Source: UBA5336 sp039198685 (lineage in GTDB: Bacteria > Pseudomonadota > Alphaproteobacteria > Caulobacterales > Hyphomonadaceae). Taken from it: a stretch of 14,520 bases of DNA. The stretch is taken from NCBI GenBank assembly GCA_039198685.1, contig JBCCTK010000082.1, forward strand, positions 1-14,520, read 5' to 3'. Position 1 is the first letter of the stretch, and each line of letters begins with the position of its first letter. The notes below the pieces were generated by a model that was given only the letters and a program-made list of their open reading frames with translations, was not told the DNA's origin and searched no databases. Below, one piece after another: positions 1 through 6,294 of this stretch. The position numbers and the translations under genes are program-made.

Positions 1-158
1 CAGCGAAAAGCTGCTCCAGCAGGCGTTGAGCTGCTGCTTCCTTGTCTGGGGATTGACCCCAGCGCTCATTGAACATGGCCTTGTTCAGCCATTCGTCGCC
101 ATAATCCTCGAGGATAAGGGAGCAGCAGCTCAACGCCTGCTGGAGCAGCTTTTCGCTG
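1..158. repeat. 38-base perfect inverted repeat (1-38 and 121-158) with fold-back of the 82 bases between
   Basis: Bases 1-38 are the exact reverse complement of 121-158. The bases between (39-120) are not random either. Read on the minus strand from 120 down to 1, they give one open frame containing EDYGDEWLNKAMF and then AAAQRLLEQ, the same residues the plus strand encodes from 122. So the left 120 bases are an inverted copy of the segment that should lie upstream of 121 in the glutathione S-transferase-like gene. The natural order (upstream segment, repeat arm, rest of gene) has become inverted arm, inverted upstream segment, arm, rest of gene. This is seen directly. That it is a template-switch or assembly chimera at a contig end, rather than a true inversion in the genome, is inference. 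Confidence 0.93.
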
Positions 159-757
159 GCCATCCGCCGGCGTCCCGCAAGGAAGACGTGACCAAGATCG
201 TCGAACGCATGGTGGACCGCTTGCCTCTGGTTGGCGCGGGTGGGTCCAATGGCGAGATACTACGCGCGTCCTTCCAGACCTTCACCCGCTTGCTGGACAC
301 ACACTTGAAAGGTACACTCTATATCTTCGGAGAGCGCCCAACGGCAGCCGATTTCTCCCTTGCGGCACAATACCGCCAGATGCTTAGCGACCCAACACCC
401 GGCGAATGGCTGAGAGACCGAGCACCGTTCGTCGCTGAGTGGTGCGCAATGATGGAATTCCCCAAGGCCAATGGCAGTTTCAAGTCTCTGGCCGAGCTGC
501 AAGAAACGCTTTTGCCCCTGTTCAAAGAGGATGTGGCGCCGACATATCTCACCTGGGCAGCGGCCAATTCGGACAACGCTTCCAAGCGCCGGAAAAAGCT
601 CAAAGTCAAAATCAACGGAAAGGCCTTTGAACAAGACACCCAGAAATACGCGGCCAAGGCGTTCAAATCTGTCAAAAAAGCCCTTTCCAAGATGAAATCG
701 CCGGAGGGATTGGACGAATTCTTCAAAGAGGCCAGAATGCAAAAGGCCCTTGGCTGA
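122..757 (+). CDS. Glutathione S-transferase-like protein, 5' part lost to the fold-back
   Basis: The frame is open back to an ATG at 26, but the 32 residues before 122 come from antisense sequence and are not genuine. The trustworthy part is about 211 residues. It holds a GST C-terminal-type helical domain, including the N-capping-box-like stretch FGERPTAADFSL (window residues about 101-112 counted from the ATG at 26). A lysine-rich tail follows (KRRKKLKVKINGK and KAFKSVKKALSKM). The inverted copy at 1-120 supplies the missing upstream residues, including EDYGDEWLNKAMF, which resemble the domain-linker region of longer alphaproteobacterial GST-family proteins. The thioredoxin-like N-terminal domain with the glutathione site lies outside the window. 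Family assignment is fairly secure; substrate is unknown. A weak hairpin follows the stop. Confidence 0.75.
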   Translation, partial: AAAQRLLEQLFAGHPPASRKEDVTKIVERMVDRLPLVGAGGSNGEILRASFQTFTRLLDTHLKGTLYIFGERPTAADFSLAAQYRQMLSDPTPGEWLRDRAPFVAEWCAMMEFPKANGSFKSLAELQETLLPLFKEDVAPTYLTWAAANSDNASKRRKKLKVKINGKAFEQDTQKYAAKAFKSVKKALSKMKSPEGLDEFFKEARMQKALG

Positions 758-768
758 AAGCAGGTCCA

Positions 769-786
769 GCGCCTCTTTTTTGGCGC
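769..786 (+). terminator. Weak hairpin after the GST-like gene, possible terminator
   Basis: GCGCC (769-773) pairs with GGCGC (782-786) around an 8-base loop that contains six T residues, starting 12 bases after the GST stop. The T-run lies in the loop rather than after the stem, and only ATTTT follows the stem, so this is a poor match to an intrinsic terminator. Confidence 0.25.
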
Positions 787-801
787 ATTTTAAGCACCAT
801 A

Positions 802-818
802 TTATCGCTACGCGATAA
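802..818. promoter_or_regulatory. Palindrome TTATCGC-TAC-GCGATAA upstream of rpoH
   Basis: This is a perfect 7-base inverted repeat with a 3-base centre, 124 bases before the rpoH start codon. It is not followed by a T-run, so it does not look like a terminator. It could be an operator for a dimeric regulator or a small RNA hairpin. It does not match the CIRCE element. The symmetry is seen directly; any function is inference. Confidence 0.35.
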
Positions 819-846
819 GACTTATGCGTAAATCGGGGATGGGCGG

Positions 847-860
847 CCGCTGCTCAGCGG
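847..860 (+). other. GC-rich hairpin in the rpoH upstream region
   Basis: CCGCTG (847-852) and CAGCGG (855-860) form a perfect inverted repeat around CT. If the region is transcribed, this would make a short stable stem in the rpoH leader. No T-run follows it, so it is not a clear terminator. Confidence 0.3.
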
Positions 861-890
861 GGCTAAACTCCATTCTAGGGCAAGCCAACG

Positions 891-944
891 CAAGCCTCAG
901 CTGCCTTCGGGGGCCGGTCTGCGTGAGACAAGGAGGTTGTCATG
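891..944 (+). promoter_or_regulatory. rpoH ribosome-binding site inside inverted repeats
   Basis: The rpoH Shine-Dalgarno is a strong AAGGAGG at 930-936, ending 5 bases before ATG 942. GGAGG (932-936) is flanked by GACAA (927-931) and TTGTC (937-941), a perfect 5-base inverted repeat that would present the site in a hairpin loop. An alternative pairing is possible: CAAGCCTC (891-898) can pair with GAGGTTG (933-939), with one bulged G, and would hide the site. Between them lies a CTTCGG loop motif (905-910). The repeats are seen; a temperature- or folding-dependent switch is inference, and no known thermometer family was recognised. Confidence 0.35.
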
Positions 945-1844
945 GCCACAGGAAACACAACCAGCCGAGCACTCGCACTGAGCCCGGAACAGGGTCTCAG
1001 TCGCTACCTTAGCGAAATCCGCAAATTTCCAATGCTGGAAAAAGGCGAAGAATTCATGCTGGCCAAGGCCTGGCAGGAAAATGAAGACTCCCAGGCCGCG
1101 GAGAAGATGGTGACATCTCACCTGCGCCTCGTGGCGAAAATAGCCATGGGCTATCGTGGTTATGGCCTTCCGATGGCCGAGGTTATTTCAGAGGGCAATG
1201 TCGGCCTCATGCAATCGGTCAAAAAGTTTGACCCAGACAAGGGTTTCCGATTGGCAACCTATGCCATGTGGTGGATCCGCGCGGCGATACAGGAATATAT
1301 CCTGCGCAGCTGGAGCCTCGTGAAACTCGGCACGACCGCCGCGCAGAAAAAGCTCTTCTTCAACCTTCGCCGGATCAAAGGCGAAATTGCGGCCCTGGAA
1401 GAGGGCGATCTCAAGCCGAACCAGGTCGCGGAAATCGCCACACGTCTCAATGTTCCCGAAAAGGATGTGATTTCCATGAACGGTCGGATGAGCGCGTCCG
1501 ATGCCAGTTTGAACGTGCCCATGGGCCAGGATGGCGACATGGAGTGGCAGGACTGGTTAGCCGATGAGGACAAAGGACAGGCCGCCGAATTTGCCGATCG
1601 CCAGGAATTCGATGCCCGCATGGACCTGCTCTCTGCGGCAATGGAAGACCTGAATGAGCGAGAGCGGCATATCCTGACCGAACGGCGCCTGAATGATGAG
1701 CCAAAAACCCTGGAAGAATTGAGCCAGGTTTACAATGTGAGCCGCGAACGAATCCGCCAGATCGAGGTTCGTGCCTTCGAGAAGCTGCAAAAGGCCATGC
1801 AACGTATGGCGAAAGAGCAGGGCCTACCTGTCGCCGGGCTTTAG
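942..1844 (+). CDS. rpoH: RNA polymerase heat-shock sigma factor RpoH (sigma-32)
   Basis: RpoH directs core RNA polymerase to heat-shock promoters such as those of chaperones and proteases. The 300-residue length is normal for the family. Region 2 spans about residues 52-121, with SEGNVGLMQSVKKFDPDKGFRLATYAMWWIRAAIQEYI as its hallmark order, given here as positions 83-120. The RpoH box, which separates this sigma factor from housekeeping RpoD, is QKKLFFNLR at 135-143. Region 4 has the helix-turn-helix TLEELSQVYNVSRERIRQIE at about 257-275. The start at 942 has an excellent AAGGAGG at 930-936. No clear promoter was recognised in the 184-base upstream region. The nitrilase follows after 2 bases and is probably co-transcribed. 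Alphaproteobacteria may carry more than one RpoH; which paralogue this is cannot be told from the window. Confidence 0.97.
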   Translation: MATGNTTSRALALSPEQGLSRYLSEIRKFPMLEKGEEFMLAKAWQENEDSQAAEKMVTSHLRLVAKIAMGYRGYGLPMAEVISEGNVGLMQSVKKFDPDKGFRLATYAMWWIRAAIQEYILRSWSLVKLGTTAAQKKLFFNLRRIKGEIAALEEGDLKPNQVAEIATRLNVPEKDVISMNGRMSASDASLNVPMGQDGDMEWQDWLADEDKGQAAEFADRQEFDARMDLLSAAMEDLNERERHILTERRLNDEPKTLEELSQVYNVSRERIRQIEVRAFEKLQKAMQRMAKEQGLPVAGL

Positions 1845-1846
1845 AA

Positions 1847-2833
1847 TTGGATCTGGTCTACGCCCCGGCGGAAGACGCGATTCAAGACAGAGACAGGCTG
1901 CGCGTCGCCCTCGCACAGATTTCACCGGTGTGGCTCGACCGGACTGCCACGCTGGAAAAAATCGTCCATGCCATTGACCAAGCCGGATCTGAAGGTGCCG
2001 GGCTGTGCGTTTTTGGTGAAGCGCTAGTTCCCGGCTATCCGTTTTGGGTCGCACACACAGGCGGCGCACGGTTCGAAGATGACGACCAGAAAGCTTGGTT
2101 TGAGCATTATGTAGACCAGGGTGTTGTCATCGAACGCGGCGACCTTGCCCCAATTTGCGAAGCGGCCAAGTCGGCCGCCTGCGCGGTCTATCTCGGCATA
2201 ATGGAGCGCGCTCCGGACCGCTCTGGCACAACGTTGTACTGCTCGCTGGTGTACATTGATGCAACCGGCCAGGTCCAATCGTCCCATCGCAAGCTACAGC
2301 CGACCTATGAAGAGCGCCTCGTCTGGGGCATGGGCGACGGACACGGACTGGTCTGCCATGACCTTGGACCCTTTCGTCTGGGCGCCCTGAATTGCTGGGA
2401 AAATTGGCTGCCCCTGGCCCGGGCAGCCCTTCATGGGCAGGGAGAAACACTGCATGTGGCGACCTGGCCGGGCGGGTCGCACAATACCGCGCGGCTCACC
2501 CCTGTTCTTGCTGAAGAAGGCCGGTCCTATGTGCTTTCGGTCTCCGGTTTTCTTGCAGAACCACCTTTGAACCTGGACCTACCGGGCGCTGATCTCATGC
2601 GGGGCAGCGACATGCTGGCGAATGGCGGGTCTTGCATTGCCGCTCCCAGCGGGGATTGGGTTATCGAGCCGGTCGTCGGCCGCGAAGCTCTGCTGATCGC
2701 AGATCTGGACGCATCGCAGGTGCGCCGCGCTCGCCTAACGCTCGACTCTTCTGGACACTATAGCCGTCCGGATGTGCTTTCCCTTGAAGTCGACCGCGCC
2801 CGCAAAGCGACCGTTCACTTTAAAGACTCTTAA
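1847..2833 (+). CDS. Nitrilase-family carbon-nitrogen hydrolase
   Basis: The protein belongs to the nitrilase superfamily and probably converts a nitrile to acid plus ammonia. The catalytic set is visible: Glu58 in FGEALVPGYPFW, Lys149 in HRKLQPTYEER, Cys183 in LNCWENWLPLAR, and a supporting Glu in YEER (155-156). The motif around Cys183 and the 328-residue length fit true (branch 1) nitrilases better than amidases or carbamoylases. The start is TTG at 1847, because no ATG or GTG lies in frame before the conserved core RVALAQISPVW. It has no obvious Shine-Dalgarno and begins 2 bases after the rpoH stop, which suggests translation by reinitiation. An upstream-most start at a CTG before RVALAQ cannot be excluded. 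It converges on coaBC with 2 bases between the stops. The substrate is unknown. Confidence 0.9.
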   Translation: MDLVYAPAEDAIQDRDRLRVALAQISPVWLDRTATLEKIVHAIDQAGSEGAGLCVFGEALVPGYPFWVAHTGGARFEDDDQKAWFEHYVDQGVVIERGDLAPICEAAKSAACAVYLGIMERAPDRSGTTLYCSLVYIDATGQVQSSHRKLQPTYEERLVWGMGDGHGLVCHDLGPFRLGALNCWENWLPLARAALHGQGETLHVATWPGGSHNTARLTPVLAEEGRSYVLSVSGFLAEPPLNLDLPGADLMRGSDMLANGGSCIAAPSGDWVIEPVVGREALLIADLDASQVRRARLTLDSSGHYSRPDVLSLEVDRARKATVHFKDS

Positions 2834-2835
2834 GA

Positions 2836-4056
2836 CTACTCTGCGGCTTCAGCGCGGGGTGATTGACGCAGCTCTATCGCAATCGCATCGACCAGCCGCC
2901 GTGCCACTTCAGTCTTATCCATGCGCGGCCACCGCTCGACACTGTCTTTTCCGATCAGTGCGATCTCATTGTCCTGGCCGCCCATCACATCGCCAGACAC
3001 GTCATTGGCGACAATCCAGTCACAGCCCTTACGCCTGCGCTTTGCTTGGGCGTGCGCTTCGACATCATTGGTCTCAGCCGCAAACCCGATCACGAGCAAT
3101 GGGCGCTGTTTCCTCTTTCGCGAGATCGTTTTCAGAATATCGGGGTTCTCCGCAAGCGTCAGCGTCGGTGTCTCCGTGTCCCCTTTCAGCTTCAATTTTC
3201 GAGCCCCAGCCTTTGCGGGCCGCCAGTCTGCCACAGCCGCCACGGAAACAAAAACATCGGCTGGCAAGGCGCCCTCAACGGCTCCAAGCATCTCTCGCGC
3301 GGTCTCCACATCGATACGGGATACGCCGTGGGGAGTCGGCAGGGTGACCGGACCCGAAACCAACGTCACGTCTGCTCCGGCCAAGGCCAGTGCGCCGGCG
3401 ATCGCATAGCCCTGCTTGCCGGAGGAATGGTTGGAAAGATACCGCACCGGATCCATGGGCTCACGGGTTGGGCCCGCCGTGACGAGCGCACGCATCCCTG
3501 CAAGGCTATCGCTCTGACCGCCCAGCGCCCGCTCAATCTCATCGGCGATCACGGACACTTCGGGCAAGCGGCCCGGCCCAAACTCGCCGCACGCCATGGC
3601 GCCTTCATCTGGCTCCATGACACAAGTGCCATCGGCGCGCAGAATGCCAATATTGCGTTGCACTGCAGGGTGGGTCCACATCCGCACATTCATGGCTGGC
3701 ACCATGACGACCGGTTTATCGGTGGCCAGAAGGGCCGTGGTCGCCAGATCCGTTGCGAGTCCGCCTGCCGCCTTGCCAATCAAATCCGCCGTTGCCGGGC
3801 AAACCACAACCAGGTCGGCAGAGCGTGACAGCTCGATATGACCCATCTCGGCCTCATCTGTCAGGTCAAACAAATCAGTGTAGACTTTGTCGCCAGAAAG
3901 CGCAGCCACTGAGAGCGGCGTGACAAATTCCTGGCCACCTTTTGTCACCACGCAGCGGGTCGCAATCCCGCGCTTGGCCAGCGTGCGGATCAATTCAAGG
4001 GATTTGTAGGCTGCAATGCCGCCGCCGATAATAAGCAGGATACGCTTGCCACTCAT
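2836..4056 (-). CDS. coaBC: Bifunctional phosphopantothenoylcysteine decarboxylase / phosphopantothenate-cysteine ligase (CoaBC, Dfp)
   Basis: CoaBC joins cysteine to 4'-phosphopantothenate and decarboxylates the product to 4'-phosphopantetheine, an essential cytosolic step to coenzyme A. The N-terminal flavoprotein (CoaC) half shows GGGIAAYKSLELIR (about 11-24), the active-site His73 in MGHIELSRSAD, PAMN (120-123), and the catalytic Cys156 in ACGEFGPGR. The C-terminal CoaB half begins with VTAGPTREPMDPVRYLSNHSSG (about residues 192-213) and later has NDVSG. I place the start at the ATG at 4056 (MSGKRILLI), which has GGAG 5 bases upstream. An ATG 7 codons earlier (4077) is also in frame but adds no conserved residues. 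The 406-residue length is normal. In many alphaproteobacteria coaBC follows ubiB; here it lies on the other side of mutM and in the opposite direction from ubiB. Confidence 0.95.
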   Translation of the reverse strand: MSGKRILLIIGGGIAAYKSLELIRTLAKRGIATRCVVTKGGQEFVTPLSVAALSGDKVYTDLFDLTDEAEMGHIELSRSADLVVVCPATADLIGKAAGGLATDLATTALLATDKPVVMVPAMNVRMWTHPAVQRNIGILRADGTCVMEPDEGAMACGEFGPGRLPEVSVIADEIERALGGQSDSLAGMRALVTAGPTREPMDPVRYLSNHSSGKQGYAIAGALALAGADVTLVSGPVTLPTPHGVSRIDVETAREMLGAVEGALPADVFVSVAAVADWRPAKAGARKLKLKGDTETPTLTLAENPDILKTISRKRKQRPLLVIGFAAETNDVEAHAQAKRRRKGCDWIVANDVSGDVMGGQDNEIALIGKDSVERWPRMDKTEVARRLVDAIAIELRQSPRAEAAE

Positions 4057-4139
4057 GGCCACTCCGAAGTCGTACATTCGCGCGTACTAACCATGAAATC
4101 GTTGCGAAAACGACGCCAAACAAGGGCAAAAGCGCGTGA

Positions 4140-4511
4140 TCAGCGCGTCGGAGCGCCCAAAACACTGTTTTCCCGAACGCGCGTGCCCCGCAAATGTCCC
4201 GGTGCACCCAAGGCATTCAGGCTGGTGCTGCGCCGCCGCGACTGGAAGATGACGCGCGCATCGGCCCTTACACTGATGGCGCTCCCTGCAGGCGCAGGAG
4301 CAGCTGCAGCCCCCGTGGGCCCTTCGCATCCGATCGGCCTGGACCGGTGAATCCGCACGCCGTGAACGGTTTCTGTCGTTGTCTCTACACGGCAATCGCC
4401 CGCACCATGGGCCGTCATCGTCGGCATGGGAGCGCCTGCCAGGTGGCCATCGGCATGTGCAGCCCCCGCAATGATACCAGCAATGGAAAGGGCAATCAGA
4501 GTACGGTGCAT
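4140..4511 (-). CDS. Small secreted protein of unknown function
   Basis: The 123-residue product starts with a clean Sec-type signal peptide: basic MHR, hydrophobic TLIALSIAGIIAGA, and a likely cut after AHA at about residue 20. The mature part has two cysteines (40 and 62) around a segment CRVETTTETVHGVRIHRSRP that may form a disulfide. An Ala/Pro-rich stretch and a basic, low-complexity tail follow. The start ATG at 4511 has a weak AAGAGG 8 bases upstream. It lies between mutM and coaBC on the same strand, with 97 bases to mutM and 83 to coaBC. The periplasmic location is inferred from the signal peptide. I do not recognise a named family. The C-terminal third is the least protein-like part, so a frameshift or a different true end is possible. 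Confidence 0.6.
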   Translation of the reverse strand: MHRTLIALSIAGIIAGAAHADGHLAGAPMPTMTAHGAGDCRVETTTETVHGVRIHRSRPIGCEGPTGAAAAPAPAGSAISVRADARVIFQSRRRSTSLNALGAPGHLRGTRVRENSVLGAPTR

Positions 4512-4608
4512 GGGGCAGGCCTCTTGGCGGAATGTCGCCTCACTCTGCTGCCATCATTCCCTGGTCGCTATCACATTCTCCAACGACGCGGGCCGTGCTT
4601 GGTTAAAT

Positions 4609-5454
4609 TCACCCCTGGCAATGCCCGCAGTAAAAGCTGGATCGTCCAGACTGAACGATTCGCCTAACGGGCTTGGCACAGCTCGGGCAGGGCTGGCCTT
4701 CTTGGTCGTACACGCGAAACCTGTGCTGGAAATAGCCTAGCTCGCCGTCGGCAGCAGCAAAGTCTCGCAAGGAGGATCCGCCGGCCTCAATCGCCTCTGC
4801 AATCACAGCGTTAATCGCCGCGGTGAGGCGCTCTGCTCTCTTGGCGCCAATGCTAGAAGCGCGACGACGTGGTGAAATACCGGCCCGAAACAGCGCCTCA
4901 CAGACATAGATATTTCCCAGGCCCGCGATGACTTTCTGATCAAGGAGCGCCGCTTTGATCGGAGTCTTCTTACCGGCCAGGGCCCGCCTCAGATACACCG
5001 CATGAAACTCGTTTGACAAAGGCTCAGGCCCCATCTCGACCAACCTTGGATAGGCAGCGAAGTCCGCTGTTGGCCAAATCTCCATGAAACCGAAACGGCG
5101 CGGATCATTATAGGTTACGCGGCCCCCGCCTTCGACATGGAAGACCACATGGTCATGGGCCGGGATGGTTCCGGTCTCCTGGTGAAAGACGCCGGGGCGC
5201 TGATCCGCCACGGTAAAGCGGCCCGACATTCCCAGGTGCATCACGAGCGATTCACCAGTGGACAGGGCCATCGCCAGGAACTTCGCCTGCCGTCCGAGCC
5301 GCTCCACACGCGCGCCGGAGACTCGCTGAACGAACTGGTTGGGGAACGGAAACCGCAAATCCGGGCGGTTCACGGTCAGTTTCACGATACGGCGGCCCTC
5401 AAATGCTGGGGCCAATCCGCGGCGAACCGTCTCGACTTCGGGCAATTCAGGCAT
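4609..5454 (-). CDS. mutM: Formamidopyrimidine-DNA glycosylase (Fpg/MutM)
   Basis: MutM removes 8-oxoguanine and formamidopyrimidines from DNA and nicks the abasic site. The N-terminus MPELPEVETVRRGL carries the catalytic proline (exposed after Met removal) and the following Glu. Lys58 in GRQAKF is the conserved active-site lysine. HLGMSGRF and NDPRRFGFM hold the residues that fill the gap left by the flipped base. The helix-two-turn-helix is near GLGNIYVCEALFRAGISP (178-195). A C-terminal zinc finger is complete (C256, C259, C276, C279), with Arg271 in GRSS. The length of 281 is usual. No clear Shine-Dalgarno precedes ATG 5454. The gene is divergent from ubiE with fewer than 50 bases between start codons, a common alphaproteobacterial neighbourhood. 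Confidence 0.97.
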   Translation of the reverse strand: MPELPEVETVRRGLAPAFEGRRIVKLTVNRPDLRFPFPNQFVQRVSGARVERLGRQAKFLAMALSTGESLVMHLGMSGRFTVADQRPGVFHQETGTIPAHDHVVFHVEGGGRVTYNDPRRFGFMEIWPTADFAAYPRLVEMGPEPLSNEFHAVYLRRALAGKKTPIKAALLDQKVIAGLGNIYVCEALFRAGISPRRRASSIGAKRAERLTAAINAVIAEAIEAGGSSLRDFAAADGELGYFQHRFRVYDQEGQPCPSCAKPVRRIVQSGRSSFYCGHCQG

Positions 5455-5502
5455 GACAAGCGCATATATGGCTTTAATTCACAAGCCGCTATGGTTCATT
5501 CG

Positions 5503-6291
5503 ATGACAGACACGTTGCCCACCGATAAAACCGTCCCGTTCGGTTTCGAAGATATCGCCGCCGAAGAGAAGGAAGGCCGCGTGCGCAGCGTCTTCGACTC
5601 CGTGGCTTCTCGCTACGATCTCATGAATGACTTCATGTCGGCGGGCATCCACAGGCTTTGGAAGCATGATACGATTGCCAAGCTCAACCCCCAGCCCGGC
5701 GAAGCACTTCTCGACGTGGCGGGCGGCACTGGCGAATTGGCAAAAGCGTTTCTAGAGCGGGCAGACCGCGCCGAGAAGCGCCGCCAGGTGGCCAGGCCTG
5801 CCAGCGCCATTGTGTGTGATATCAATGAGGAGATGCTGAAAGCAGGTCAGGCGCGCAGCGACATGCAGAAATACGGCGATCGTATTGACTGGATTTGCGG
5901 AAATGCCGAGGCGCTTCCCTTTGAAGACCGTAGCTTTGACGCGCTTACGATTTCCCTCGGCATTCGCAATGTCACCCATCGCGACAAGGCGCTTTCGGAG
6001 TTTCGCCGCGTCTTGAAGCCCGCCGGCCGCCTGGCGATCCTGGAGCTGTCCCATATGACAGCGCCGCTCCTGCAGCAGGCCTATGATGCCTACAGTTTCA
6101 ATGTCATTCCGAGCATTGGAGGACTGGTCACAGGAGACCGAGACAGCTACCAATATCTCGTGGAGTCTATCCGACGATTTCCAGACCAGGATACTTTCCG
6201 GCGCGAAGTCGAAACCGCTGGCTTTTCTTCTGTCTCCGTGACCAACTTTTCAGGTGGCATTGCCGCGCTGCATTTCGGTTGGGCCGTCTGA
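5503..6291 (+). CDS. ubiE: Demethylmenaquinone/2-polyprenyl-6-methoxy-1,4-benzoquinol methyltransferase UbiE
   Basis: UbiE carries out the C-methylation step of ubiquinone (and menaquinone) synthesis with S-adenosylmethionine. The family signature FDSVASRYDLMNDFMSAGIHRLWK lies at about residues 31-54. SAM motif I is LLDVAGGTGELA (69-80), followed by CDINEEML (95-102), GNAEALPFEDRSFDALT (113-129) and LGIRNVTHRDKALSEFRRVLKP (132-153). The length of 262 is typical. The frame runs open far upstream to 5137, but that part is antisense to mutM. Plausible starts are ATG 5503 (MTDTLP) and ATG 5491 (MVHSMTD); neither has a good Shine-Dalgarno. I prefer 5503 because UbiE proteins often begin MTDT-like. 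ubiB follows after 3 bases, so the two form an operon. Confidence 0.95.
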   Translation: MTDTLPTDKTVPFGFEDIAAEEKEGRVRSVFDSVASRYDLMNDFMSAGIHRLWKHDTIAKLNPQPGEALLDVAGGTGELAKAFLERADRAEKRRQVARPASAIVCDINEEMLKAGQARSDMQKYGDRIDWICGNAEALPFEDRSFDALTISLGIRNVTHRDKALSEFRRVLKPAGRLAILELSHMTAPLLQQAYDAYSFNVIPSIGGLVTGDRDSYQYLVESIRRFPDQDTFRREVETAGFSSVSVTNFSGGIAALHFGWAV

Positions 6292-6294
6292 TTC

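Noticed and set aside
26..121. N-terminal 32 residues of the frame that starts at ATG 26
   Set aside because: They are translated from the inverted copy of upstream GST sequence, so they are not a natural N-terminus.
1..158. Inverted repeat as the end of an insertion sequence or an attachment site
   Set aside because: The arms and the bases between them are parts of one GST gene in opposite orientation, and no transposase or integrase is present.
824..1012. 62-codon frame overlapping the rpoH start
   Set aside because: It overlaps the rpoH leader and N-terminus in another frame, has no good ribosome-binding site and no recognisable features.
2863..3828. 321-codon plus-strand frame inside coaBC
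   Set aside because: It is a shadow of coaBC; the composition (many His, Arg, Cys) is typical of an antisense frame and all coaBC motifs are on the minus strand.
4093..4350. Arg/Lys-rich 85-residue frame on the plus strand opposite the small secreted protein
   Set aside because: Low-complexity basic sequence with no motif; the minus-strand frame has a proper signal peptide.
5137..5502. Open frame extending ubiE upstream by about 120 residues
   Set aside because: It lies antisense to the well-conserved mutM and has no relation to UbiE; ATG 5503 or 5491 gives the family's usual length.
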